NCBI GenBank assembly: GCA_905250125.1
Contig: CAJNOL010000392.1
Span: forward strand, 1-64,000
Direction: 5' to 3'
Source of the DNA: Rotaria sordida
Taxonomy: Eukaryota > Rotifera > Eurotatoria > Philodinida > Philodinidae
Length of the DNA stretch: 64,000 nt
Position 1 is the stretch's first letter, and each line of letters starts with the position of its first letter. The notes under the pieces were generated by a model that made no database searches, was not told the DNA's origin, and was given only the letters and a program-made list of their open reading frames with translations. Both the position numbers and the translations under genes were made by a program. Of this stretch, positions 54,001 to 64,000 are shown piece after piece.

Positions 54001-56905
54001 AGGAGAAAAAAACAATGAGATTTTATTTTCATGTCATAAAACAATTTAACTGACAGAAGTAATGAAAGTTTAGTTATAGAAAATCTCATTTTTATAGGTA
54101 TAGTTGACTTATGAATAAATTCTAATGATTTTTCAAGCTAAAATGGAATTTCTTGGAAAAGAAAAAAACAAAAATTCTCATATTAAGCTTTACGAACTCA
54201 AGAATTTCTTTTTTTTTCCTTTGAAATATCTGTTTTCACTATTTTGTGTATGCATTATCTATTGTTATGATGAGTAAATAAAATCGACGAGGAAACTACC
54301 CGAACTGATACTCGCCGTTTCAGTTCATATTGAGTTCACAAGAAAATCTTGACAAGACAAGAAAAATTCGAAAAAAATTCATGTCCATAGACCTCTGAAG
54401 CCGAGTTATGACTGTTTTACTCAATTTTCGACTTGAAGCTTTGCCCGTAGATAGATCTGATGACTCTGGAAATGTGCTGAAAGTTTCAGTCGGATGGAAT
54501 GTTCCTTTGTCGAAATATCAAGTTCTTAAAAAAAAGGTCGTTTAGCATCAAAATGGAGTTTACTTGAAAATCTAATATGTCGACAAAGGAATGATCTTTT
54601 GAAATAGGCTCTGAGTCATTTGATCTTTGTATGGGCAAAATTTCAGATCGAAAATTTAGTAAAACAGTCATAACTCTGCTCGAGGATCCATGAACATGAA
54701 TGTTTTTAGAATTTGTCTAGTCCTCCTTGTGGATTCAATATGAGCTTAAATGGTGGATATCAGTTCGGATAGTTCCCCTCGTGAATGATTCAAAGAAAGC
54801 GAATACAATCTGCGAAATATCTGAAGCTCCGGAAGGGATTAAACTGTGAACCACGATGTAGTGGTTGTTGCTAATCACAGAGAGATTATTTTATTTTATC
54901 TATTTTGGGACACATTTCTTCAATATCCTTTTACTTAATTGTTCCAGAAAAACAATAAGGAAGTAATCCGTATTTCAAAAACTCGGGCGGGTGGATATTT
55001 TTTGAATAACTTTTGGTAGTAACAAGATTAAGAGCTCCGATTTTCAGCTTCGGAAAGAGAAGATGAAGGCCATCGAATCCTATATTAAAGATTTTCTTTC
55101 CGTCTAATCTTTTTGAAAACGAACGTATCCTATAATGTGACTACAGTAAGTTTTGAATTATCAGATGTATATTCAAATTGTCAATCAAAGATCTAAAGAA
55201 CTACGCAAATCTCAGATTTATACATTTAATCATTGAACAGTTATCGGTATCCTACTCAAACTCTCAATCGATTGTTATGAAAAAAAATCACTTTTTTTTT
55301 AGAAAATTGATTAAAAAAAATTCAGAATTCACTTCCTCTTTCCAAAGGTAAAAACCACAACGCTCTTTTTTTTCGCAATGGGTAGTAGTCCATGTATTGA
55401 AACGAGATGTTATTAATAAACAATCTTCGATCGTATATCGACAATATCTGTGACGATCAAAATTTCTATCCCTATATTTCAACACTCCTTTTGGATTGTA
55501 TTTCACAAACCTAGTATTCTGTTAGCGTCAAATCGACGGAGACTATCTCATTTAAACTACAGCCTTCTTTCAGTAGGATTAAAATGAATTCTATGTTATG
55601 AAATACATACTTATAATCAGCTGGTGCTTTATATTCAGGATTAAGTACAAGTAATTCCGCAACAAGGTGATGACGTTGTTCTTCAATTCTTCGTCTTGCT
55701 CGAACTTCTCGTGTATTTTGTCTTTTTCCTTGTTGATCATAAATTGGTTCGGGTGATGGAGACCTAAAACAATGAAAATACAATATTGTAATTAATTAAT
55801 TAATTATCTCGGTCTATGTTGTTTCGTTTCTTTTTTTTTTTATAGACAAAAATAAAGAAATAATACAATCCATCGTGTAGAAGGCTGAGCTAGAACATAA
55901 GATAAGATTAAATTTTAACCTGAAAGAAAAAATGATTAGACAGGGATTTATCTTAAATATATATATATATTTATATATTGTACGCGTCTTTATTATCTCA
56001 CCTTTCAATATCGATTGACGTTCAACGTCACACATAGACACGAGAAGATGACTAGAAAAGGAAGAGGATTTTAATATTAGAGGAAAAACAAAAACATAAT
56101 GGGAGAAACACTTCTGTCTGGATTTTGGTGCATTAGAAGAATTCGTAGCACTAAATAAAACAAAAAAGTGAACTTTTTGTATCAACTAACGCAAATCGAT
56201 ACTCGAAAAAAAATAAATAAATAAAGATGAAAGAAAAAAAAATGTCAAGTAAAAATAAAAAATAATAAAAAGAAAAAGAAATTAAGAATAATTTCAATTA
56301 TTTACCTGGCTTCAGGATCTGTTCGAATATTTAAATCATTCATTTTTAAACGTCGTGTTAATTCTTCAATTTGAAGTTGTACTAAAAAGAAACAAATGAT
56401 TTTCTATAAATCAAAAAAAAAATAATAAATTCACTTACAAATATAAGTTTTTTGTTGATGATCTGTCATATTAGTCGTTGAAATTGTTGTCGGCATATTA
56501 GGTAAAAACACTCGGTCAGTTTCATCACCAAAACGTCGTTTACGTTTTTTTGTGGCTTGTGTATTACTTCCTGGTGAATCAACTAAAATAAAATAAAATA
56601 AAAAAAAACTCTTTTGTTTTGTTTTTTATTTTCTATATACCTGGTGATTGATCTCCTGTTGGTGATCCATTTTTATCATCTTCTTTTACATCTAATTTAG
56701 CTAAAAATGATGGTGGTAACATAATAGAAGGAAGTCGTGGTTTATAAATAGAATTATTTTCATTAGTTGATCCTTCTTCTTTTTTTATTGAAATATTATT
56801 TATTGGTGATGAAATTTCATCACTAGATTTTCTTGAACGTTTATGACTTCTTTTATGTCGTTTTGACGGACTTCGACTACGTGAACGTGGACTTCGTGAT
56901 GGCAT
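50893..56905 (-). CDS. SF1: SF1, branchpoint-binding splicing factor, 11 exons
   Basis: Exons (- strand): 56641-56905, 56439-56582, 56306-56381, 55611-55763, 53833-53953, 53743-53767 (25-base microexon), 53561-53688, 53377-53495, 52347-52545, 52038-52274, 50893-51360; all in phase, 644 residues against 639 in human. The N-terminus is RS-rich (RSPRSRSRSPSKRHK) and carries the serine-proline phosphosite-like SPSPEPIYD. Helix-hairpin block RARRRIEEQRHHLVAELLVL. KH domain with VNFVGLIIGPRGNTLKTLE and the GXXG loop GPRG, then the QUA2-like tail ALLHGTLREND. One CCHC zinc knuckle CTICGGAGHVPSDC (metazoan proteins have one). The C-terminus is Asn/Gln/Pro-rich with a poly-Gln tract (51036-51083) and ends in PPPPPPPR. 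It recognises the branchpoint with U2AF in early spliceosomes. Several introns hold fold-back elements. Confidence 0.95.
51036..51083 (-). repeat. CAA trinucleotide repeat coding poly-Gln in SF1
   Basis: An almost uninterrupted run of about 16 TTG/CTG triplets on the + strand, read as glutamine on the gene strand between NSQ and WNQW. Confidence 0.9.
51361..52037 (-). other. SF1 intron 10
   Basis: 677 bases. It contains GGACAGGACAG (about 51556) and a distant partner with CTGTCCTGCC and CTGTCCTATCCTG-type sequence (51730-51790), perhaps an old inverted-repeat element. No gene. Confidence 0.45.
52585..53368. mobile_element. Fold-back element filling SF1 intron 8
   Basis: Terminal block GAAAGTTCTTCAATTGATAA...TTTTGAGTCAAGACTA on the left and TAGTCTTAACTCGAAAAAGC...TTATCAGTTGGAGGA on the right are inverted copies. 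They are followed inward by AACTATGAATACC.TGAAAAG / CTTTTCAGGGTATTC and ACTTTTACGG-like blocks. The element takes up about 94 per cent of the 831-base intron 52546-53376. It belongs to the family in aPKC intron 2. Confidence 0.7.
54288..54783. mobile_element. Fold-back MITE in SF1 intron 4
   Basis: Ends CGAGGAAACTACCCGAACTG and CAGTTCGGATAGTTCCCCTC are inverted copies. Inner blocks GAGTTATGACTGTTTTACT / AGTAAAACAGTCATAACTC and CCTTTGTCGA / TCGACAAAGG also pair. The centre is near 54540. No coding capacity. Confidence 0.75.
54829..55510. repeat. Interspersed repeat, longest copy in the window
   Basis: The first 160 bases (GATTAAACTGTGAACC..., GTTGCTAATCACAG, GGGACACATTTCTT) match 1224-1380 and 7518-7640. 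The middle (CGGGCGGGTGG, GAATAACTTTTGG) matches 13556-13985. The end (CCCTATATTTCAACA.TCCTTTTGGATTGT) matches 7670-7720. The mosaic looks like one transposon family of which the other sites keep parts. Confidence 0.65.
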
Positions 56906-57489
56906 ATGAAATATGAATAACTTGAAACAATTGGGTAATTAACAAAGATGCGAAAATATTTATATTATTTCTTTCATATTTGTTACTTCGTTTCCTCCGT
57001 TCATTAAAATATAAATTAATTGGTTAAGACTTTTCCACATGATGTCACTAGAAGATGATGTTAAAATATTTCTTAAGTATATTAACGGTTATTGATCACA
57101 ATCGTTTGTTGCTTCGGACTTTTCGAGCAAAGATATTCGTACGACTTTTACTACTTATAGAGCTCTATTGCACTGTTATGTTTAATTTAATGACTAAGCA
57201 TGTTCCAATTTGACTAAAATTTATATCACTAGTAAGCCATTTAGTGCTGATTAGCGTCCTACAACTGGATTGAGTCCGAGTTTGAGATCGTACTCAGCAT
57301 CTGATCCAGAAATCTATGAGATCACGATGTTTCAAAAATACTTTTACTTTTTCAAACTTGTTTATATATAAAAGTGTAGGAATGAAAACCGATTTGATTA
57401 TGATTGAGCAATTTATTATACTTGAGAATAGATCACAAAAGTGAAGAGCGATATTGTTCTAGTAAAAAAATTTCATTTTTAATGAAGAT
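56906..57489. other. Upstream region of SF1, gene-free
   Basis: The - strand promoter of SF1 must lie here. TTTCAAG, usable as a splice acceptor, ends at 56921, 15 bases before the ATG. No TATA box identified; AT-rich. Confidence 0.4.
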
Positions 57490-59213
57490 TCATCTACAGA
57501 TGATAAGGAACAATATGGTAAAGTAATTGAATACATGAAGACGAAAATAAATTGTCATTTGAGTAGAAATTATACTCATACTCACACAACATATTGAATG
57601 CCAAACTTGCACGTGATGAAGCTCTGCAACAAATTTAAACATGATTTCGTGTTGATTAATGCCATTACTATGGATGCCGAAATCAATAAATGTCTTCATT
57701 AGGTTTCTTATAGATAGAATAGAATTCGATTCTTGTCGTTTGCCGACAAACAGAATCGAACTTTTTTTCATTCAAAAGTATGACTATTTCAAAAAACAAA
57801 ATTACCATGCTATATCTATTCGGGTATACTGTCAATCTGCCAAGAATATTTCTCACAAGTTTTTTTTTCCGACAACATTTCAATTGCTTATCACTGTGCT
57901 GAAAAAACAATTATTTCAGGAAATGATAAATAGACAAAACTTTTAGGTCAATATGCGACATTTTCTTAATAGAAGTAGTTTTATCATTCGTTCTGTATTT
58001 CTCTCGATTTAGGCACATCCAAGATATTTTCAAATAGGCAATGACTTTGCAGAAATTCTTTCTTGTTCTTAGCCGCTGAATAATACTAACTGACCTGTAT
58101 ATAAATACCAGAAATAGAATGCTTCAGAAGCATCTGTCCAGAAAGCTATTGGTATCTAGAGCAAACAATTTGGATCAATCATCTGTTTCAATAATTGTAC
58201 TGTAAAATCGAATGATTTCTGTATAAGATTTTTAGAATTATTCTCTATAACAAAAAAACAAAATTATATATGTGGCACCATGCGTAATAAAATGGCATGT
58301 AAGATATAAAATTACCTTCCAATTTGAGTTTTTTACTTAAGAATAAGTATAACAAATATCATGGATACGAAAATAATAACAACGAATACACTATAGAAAA
58401 TATAAATCTAAAAAAAAAACAATGAAGTGAATCCAAATATATTATTGTTTGAGTTCGATTTACCGTTGTAGGTGATATACGATTGTCATTATTTTTTTAT
58501 TCATGTTTGCTGATTAAGAAACTTGCTTCGTATTTTTTCGAATCATTTGTCACACTTTTATGTATATTTTGTAAAACGAAATACGTCATTAGATTACTTC
58601 AGATTTCAGCTTCAATTACATAAATTAATAAATAAATTGTTAGATTACTTGTCTATGAAGAAGATTTGCTAGTTTAAAATGTCAAGAAAAAAATATTAAA
58701 ATATTTATTCGTTGTATTATTACCATCAGCCTATTCATTTTCATCAAATTGAGTACTGTAACACATAAGCACTTTGCATTGTCTACATGCTCACACGGAA
58801 AATACCACATATGATTGCTACTAAACAGCAGTATTTTGAATGGATTTTGTTTGAACTCACTGATACACTTACTCGAATACAGTAGTACTGCTTTTGAATA
58901 CATGTTAGCTGTAATATAGGTAAGGACACCAACTTGACCAATGACAATGGTCTATTTATAACAAAAAATATAAATAAGTGGCGTAGTGAGAAAAAGAGCA
59001 GCAAATATTGAAGCAGCCAAGTTCAATATCAATGAATAGAGACCAACCTCTTTTTCTGTATTGACACTCGATTGTAAATTGGAGATAACATTAAATGAAG
59101 TATATATACAGACGAGTGTAAGACAAATTATAGTGAAATTTCGCTTTTTTTTCTCCTACTTTCTTTGCATTTTGGTCAAAATCCTTATTGTTCTTGCTTC
59201 CACTGCTGGTCAT
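57490..59213 (-). pseudogene. Decayed UNC93-like membrane protein gene
   Basis: Read on the - strand from ATG 59213, the sequence gives a polar start, a one-base frame change in an A run near 59150, then TIICLTLVCIYTSFNVISNL, SSVNTEKEVGLYSLILN, AASIFAALFLTTPLIYIF and CYK-stop-TIVIGQVGVLTYITANMYS. This is the UNC93 pattern in which CKWT is conserved, so the stop (TAG at about 58954-58956) replaces the expected Trp codon TGG. Further down, PIAFWTDASEAFYFWYLYTG (about 58090-58160) and VWHSICCVSM...TIYFRL (about 57530-57600) could be remnants of later helices. Frameshift, in-frame stop and patchy conservation point to a pseudogene; a sequencing error would explain one defect but not all. Confidence 0.5.
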
Positions 59214-60419
59214 TAGATCTACAATTCAAGATTCGATGTTCGTTTTTTCTGCTTGAACTCCTCTTGGAATCTTATCATAACAAATAAAATGATGTCTCGG
59301 TAAGAATTACAAATCCGAATCATTGATTCTTATCCTTAAATGATTATAAGACGAATAAAATAGCATACGCTTATCATTCTGGTTTTTCCTACTTGTAATA
59401 ATTGTTCTTGAAACTTTTATTTTTATTTTTAATTCAAATTCATGTTCGATTATATTATTTTTCACGATTTTTGTGAATTCGACCTCTTTTTTTTTTACTG
59501 TAATTAAGTCAGTTCAATCAAGGAGTGTTGCAATGTGAGAGAAAATTTAACAATATTCGTGATTTTGCGCTATAAAAGAAGGGTAAAAAGACTATTCCAT
59601 TGGTTTGAAGATCTCACTATGTTCATATCTATATCCACAATCTTGTCGATTGTTTCTTCTGTCGGAGTCGTCAGAATATCGATCGGTTCCGTTATAATCT
59701 GGCATTGTTTCGGCCAGTTCTTGCAACCAGATTTTGGTTAGATTCTGACCCAGACAACTGTAACGTTTTTCAGACTGGGATCCATTCGAAATACGTCGAA
59801 AACATAACGAGACCTGTCAGCAAAACAGTTACTGAAGTCTAGTTATAAAGAGCATAAAGAAATGAACTAGACAAGAATGATTTAGAAATATCGACATTTT
59901 TCTTGCACAGGACATCGCAAGATGACATACATTTTCACTTTTTTAATATAAACATTTAAAAATTAGTTGTAACTATTAGAGCTAGTCGGCTCATAGTACA
60001 GTTGATACAAATTGTTGGACAACAAAATCAAATTTTAATTGTATTTTTTAGCAAAGTTCTATGTAAGACAAGCGATACTGATGATCTTTTCTTCTGCTAT
60101 AAGCTTAGATTTGTTTAACACGAATATAAAGGGTAATATTTCTATGAAGTCACTCCATATTATTTGACATTTATTATCTAGGATAAATAGGAATGATCAA
60201 TTAACTATGTATTATCTATGTCGACAATAGTTAGTATCTGTTAACATGGAAAAATGATGCTTGTCAAGTATTTCATGGAATCTCGAAGTATGATACATTC
60301 GAAGTGGACATGCATATTATTACTTCTGAGAGAAACATAGAACTAGAGTGCACGATACAGTTTAAAAATATTTATTGATTATTAAATAACGGTCCGCGAT
60401 TAACGTGAGAGAAGAATAG
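59214..60419. other. Intergenic, no supported gene
   Basis: Low-complexity hydrophobic frame at 59535-59741 without family resemblance. AT-rich spacer up to a TTAA-flanked element. Confidence 0.4.
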
Positions 60420-60423
60420 TTAA

Positions 60424-62183
60424 CCCTTTCAGACCCATCCCATGTAATGAAGACCGGAGAAAAACCGGCGGTTTTACCAGTCCAGTTACCAATTCCCATT
60501 ACTGCGGTAAACCGATCCTTCTGCGCAGTTAACTGGCATCGTTTGATTCTGTGTTTCGTTAATATCTTTACTTAAATTTCACAGTTATTTTTCAATTAAC
60601 CTAATTTTTATTTTAACCAAAAATACAAAATACAAGCCAACGCAAAAAAAAATAACACAAAAAAATGAATCTGAAAAGATAAATAGAAAAGAATTAATCT
60701 AACAAAATAAATATAAAAAAATTGATCTGAAAAATAAATGTAAAAAAAATTAATCTAAAAAAAAATAAATATTAAACACTTAAATATAAAAAAATATCAA
60801 TTCTTAACACAGCGTCGTTAGTGTTATATTAATTCTTTTCTCTAGGCAAGCAAGCAAACGAAATAAGTGATGCGATAGACGCGCACATGTATTTTTATAT
60901 ATATATGCTTTTTTTCGTTCTGTAGTCATTCGCTTTCTATAGTTTACTGGAAAAATTACCGATGAACCGTAATTAACCGATAAAATTTATAACGAACCGA
61001 TAAAATTTATAACGAACCGCAGTATCAATTAAAACTGGCGGCTTGCTGTAGTAAACCGCCGGTTTTGACAATTGCCGCGTTTTTCCGCTAAAAGTGATTC
61101 AGTTTTTGTGACATGGGATGGTTCGGCCAATGGATAGATTTTCTTAAGATTTTATATTTAAGATGAGTATTACGAGTTTTTGATATATCCATCAAAACTT
61201 TTAGAAAATCTGCAAAACTAGGTTAGTTAACGAAGAAACAAATTTATTTACAAAAATATGTGCAAAAATATACGAAATATACAGCAAAAAATTAATTACA
61301 AAATGTTTTTATGGTATTTATAAAAGCTATTTCTCTTAGAATTCATACAGAAAGCTCCATTGCAATAAGAACAGTGATAAGAACTTCAATACTGAGTTTT
61401 ATCTGTACTACAAAATGAACATCTTCCATTGGCCACTAACAATTGGAAGATGTGGTTCATTTCCATTTGGGGCATATCAAATTGTATTTTCCTTTCTAAT
61501 ATTTTTTTTCTCATTCGGTTTGAATTGATGGTAGATGATACATGTTTTTTGACTTTTTCTCCATCAATCAGTGCTGTTGTTGTTTAAGTAATAGAAAGAA
61601 TCGAGAAAGCGAAACAACAATAGGTGATTTAGACTAGACAGTGACAACAAACGGTTTTCATTTGTACTATAATAATTCAACTATATAATTTCATGTAAAA
61701 GATTAGAGACTAATAAAATTACGAGTAAAATTAAAACTTAGAGCTCTTAAAAAAACTTGACAGGTCAATGATGATAAGTGTCAAAAACTAAGACAGATGT
61801 CACACAAATTCGCGTGATATAGTGAGACCCATCTGATATAGATTATGGCCATTGGTCACTAAGCATACTCATTCTATTCTACTACAGTTATTTATCTATT
61901 ACATGGTTGATATATAATTCAATCATTTAAAACTATATTCAGCATTTTGCTAAAAACTCGAAAATAGTCAAAAAACAGCCATGATGATCTTCTAAATATG
62001 AATCATATTTATCGCGTGAATAAGTTTATTATAATTATAGTCTTAGTATAAGTATATGCATCGAAGCCTCCTCTATGTAATAGAGAAAAGCATTTTTCGA
62101 AATCTTTTTACATTTGCTAGTTATTCAAACATTATAAAACTTGAAAAAATATACTACATTTAAGACGGTCGGTCTGAAAGAGT
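60424..62183. mobile_element. piggyBac-like non-autonomous element (TTAA target site)
   Basis: TTAA (60420-60423) followed by CCCTTTCAGACCCATCCC; at the other end GGTCGGTCTGAAAGAGT then TTAA (62184-62187). The ends are inverted (CTTTCAGACC). Nested inside, 60436-61125 has its own inverted arms: CATCCCATGT..AAAAACCGGCGGTTTTACC against AAACCGCCGGTTTTGACA...GACATGGGATGG. No transposase frame. Confidence 0.65.
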
Positions 62184-62250
62184 TTAATGAGAGTCAGTGA
62201 ATATTGAAGAGCATTCTTTTCTCTTCTCCATATTTAACAAGCATTGCTTG

Positions 62251-62622
62251 CTATTGAATGAGCATCAATTGACGACGTCGACGACGACTATTCAATGCTA
62301 CCGTTGAGTCTGTTGTCGTGGTGGTCAGATCATTGCCGTCACCGCTTCCCAGATCTGATAGATCAGGAAAGTTTGGCAAGTCGGGCAAGTCGGTTGAATC
62401 TAGCTGATTATCAGATCGTTTGACCACCGATCGAGACAGATCAAATGGCTGTGGAGGGTCAACTATTGGTGTTGGTAGAGGCTGTGTTGTAACATGAGAA
62501 GAATGGAAACCATGAGAGAATCCGAAACGCTTTGGTTCAATGGCACCAGGATTCGCAAGAACACGATTGATTGTGCTCACTTGGAGAATGACGGCACAGG
62601 AGAAAAACAAGAGAATCGACAT
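62251..62622 (-). CDS. Small secreted protein, possible prepropeptide
   Basis: 123 residues, single exon. MSILLFFSCAVILQVSTINRVLA is a clear signal peptide. The rest is proline/aspartate-rich with basic cleavage-like sites: EPKR followed by FGFSHGFHSSH, VVKR followed by SDNQLD, and RRRRR before the C-terminal QLMLIQ. This layout is compatible with a neuropeptide or other processed precursor, but no C-terminal Gly for amidation directly before a basic site is seen and no family was recognised. A TATA-like TATATAAAGG lies on the gene strand at about 62684-62693, some 62-71 bases upstream of the ATG, supporting a real promoter. An acidic repeat LPDLPNFPDLSDL is present. Confidence 0.65.
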   Translation of the reverse strand: MSILLFFSCAVILQVSTINRVLANPGAIEPKRFGFSHGFHSSHVTTQPLPTPIVDPPQPFDLSRSVVKRSDNQLDSTDLPDLPNFPDLSDLGSGDGNDLTTTTTDSTVALNSRRRRRQLMLIQ

Positions 62623-62683
62623 TTTTGTTGTGATTGATTATTAGTTTAATCGTTGAATATGAAACAGCAATGTAGTTCTGATT

Positions 62684-62693
62684 CCTTTATATA
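62684..62693 (-). promoter_or_regulatory. TATA box of the small secreted protein gene
   Basis: TATATAAAGG on the - strand, about 65 bases from the ATG, leaving a normal TATA-to-start distance with a 5'UTR of about 35 bases. Confidence 0.55.
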
Positions 62694-63198
62694 CACTTTT
62701 CAGCCGTGAGCTTGTTTTTTTCTACTTATTCATCGAAATGTAGGCAGTTTCTGCATCATTGACACTGAGATGGAACTATTTTTGGAATTATTTCTGCGGC
62801 ATCATAGGTACCATCTAGTAAGAAAATTTATTTTTAGTATCGCCGATGGATATTGCACTTTAAACTGCGTTCTTTTTTTTCAATTTTTCTTTTGATATCG
62901 TAGGCTGTACATAAACACGAAGAATCATTTCCTTTGTATATAGAAGAAAACATGATTTAAGTGCGACTGAAAATAGAATGGCAATATTCTTAACCAAATA
63001 GAATGAATCAAAATAGAATGAATCAAAATAGAAACGTTTGTACCGGTTTCAACTATTTTTTACGACGAAATATGGTTGAAATCTTTCTTCTTCTATTTTT
63101 GTCACTGTATTCCCATAATAAGTAACACGTATGACAACACACGACATACTTCTCAATATTACAATCATTTTTTTCATTAATTATTGTGTTAAATTATA
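62694..63198. other. Intergenic, no supported gene
   Basis: AT-rich DNA. A direct duplication AATAGAATGAATCAAA occurs twice in tandem at about 62998-63028. Nothing else seen. Confidence 0.4.
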
Positions 63199-64000
63199 AT
63201 GTTAAACAAGGAACTAGAGCTGAATAAATCTTTGCAGTCAACGACATCAAGTAAAACTAATAAACGCGATGTTGAACTTGCCTTTTTCACTAAATAAAAT
63301 GAAGAATATTCTCTAACAACATTACTTGGTGTTAATGAACAAAGAGAAAAAAGAAATCATACTGAAAGTAATGATGATTATGATCTTATTATTTATGGAT
63401 CAGGCATCCCAAAAAGAACCCGATCGAACCAACACAAATTCCGTACAATTATCAATTTCTTTTCTTACAGCGACAACTACATCCAATCATAATCATCCAA
63501 GATTGAATAATCCGAATAACCATTCGTTTACAAATCAATTAATAAACAATGTCGATACAGTAAATAATAAATTTACAATAACTAATAATGTTATTAATTA
63601 TGCAGTTGAATAAAAATAAGCTTCATGTTTAGTAAAAGAATTACTTAAATTAATTGAACCAAATTACAAAAAAATGAATCGGAAAATGAATGATGATGTT
63701 GGTTTTGAATCAAAGTTCATTGACAAAAATGATGATTTAATTTGACAACAGGGAATATTAAATTATTAATATACTTATGTGATATCAAGGATGTCCCTAA
63801 TAAAATATTAAATGTGAATATTAAAGTTATTCTACCAAAACATCTGCTCCTTCGGAAATTTATTAGTATTAAAGGTATACCAGATACCATTGATACTGAT
63901 GATGTTAAAAGTGAACTCTTACAGAAACACAAGTCAATTTATGCTACTCTCTAAAAAAATAGGTGTCGTCTTGAACCTTTTAGGGTTCCGGATTTGGATA
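63199..64000 (+). pseudogene. Decayed retrotransposon ORF1-like (nucleic-acid-binding) sequence, runs off the window
   Basis: Reading frames starting MLNKELELNKSLQ are broken by stops (63295, about 63610, 63742) and frame changes. The last open piece (to 63954) has FISIKGIPDTIDTDDVKSEL, the pattern of the RRM-like domain of jockey/X-element type ORF1 or gag-like proteins (I-x-x-IP-x-x-I-x-x-x-x-VK-x-EL). It is followed in another frame by RLEPFRVPDLD, as expected for the next strand. A reverse transcriptase, if any, would lie beyond the window end. Confidence 0.35.

Noticed and set aside
59535..59741. 68-codon + strand ORF with a hydrophobic core
   Set aside because: No family resemblance, no splice context and no promoter signal.

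Overview
This is a AT-rich, intron-dense animal chromosome segment, not bacterial. Most introns are 50-90 bases with GT..AG ends. A few are 0.5-2.9 kb and are largely filled with fold-back DNA elements. The gene set (RAD51, SF1, aPKC, VPS37, VPS72, CCDC77, a TSNAXIP1-like protein, an SLC6 transporter), splice-acceptor sites just before many start codons, intronless bacterial-looking enzyme genes, an intronless rhodopsin-like GPCR and TGTGGG-containing tracts together suggest a bdelloid rotifer (Adineta/Rotaria-like). That placement is inference. Exon joins below were worked out by hand: every complete multi-exon model keeps phase across all junctions and ends in a stop.

Layout. 0.2-10.5 kb: a convergent pair of genes for ciliary or centrosomal coiled-coil proteins, TSNAXIP1-like (+) and CCDC77 (-), whose stop codons are 73 bases apart. 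10.8-21.9 kb: four tightly packed + strand genes, VPS37, a GNAT acetyltransferase, a RAD51AP1-like gene and atypical PKC, separated by only 64-227 bases; this is a candidate trans-spliced operon. 22.5-23.9 kb (-): an intronless secreted PQQ-type sugar dehydrogenase, a transfer candidate. 24-27 kb: gene-free DNA with a near-perfect 973-bp mariner-type palindrome. 27.3-27.9 kb (-): an orphan secreted protein. 29.9-34.3 kb (-): a complete 14-exon SLC6 transporter. 34.3-41 kb: gene-poor DNA with minisatellites and a 2-kb inverted repeat. 41.05-41.5 kb (-): the last two exons of a cationic amino acid transporter, cut off by a 10-N gap. 43.5-44.8 kb (-): VPS72/YL1. 45.7-47.1 kb (+): RAD51. 49-49.9 kb (+): GPCR. 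50.9-56.9 kb (-): splicing factor SF1 in 11 exons. 57.5-59.2 kb (-): a decayed UNC93-like pseudogene. 60.4-62.2 kb: a piggyBac-like non-autonomous element. 62.25-62.6 kb (-): a small secreted or prepropeptide-like protein. 63.2-64 kb (+): a decayed retrotransposon ORF1-like stretch.

Functional threads: homologous recombination (RAD51 and its partner RAD51AP1 about 28 kb apart), cilium/centrosome, ESCRT, chromatin (VPS72) and splicing. The most notable non-genic signal is the number of inverted-repeat elements of several families (TA or TTAA target sites), many of them inside introns. The most notable architectural signal is the candidate operon with splice acceptors next to the start codons.
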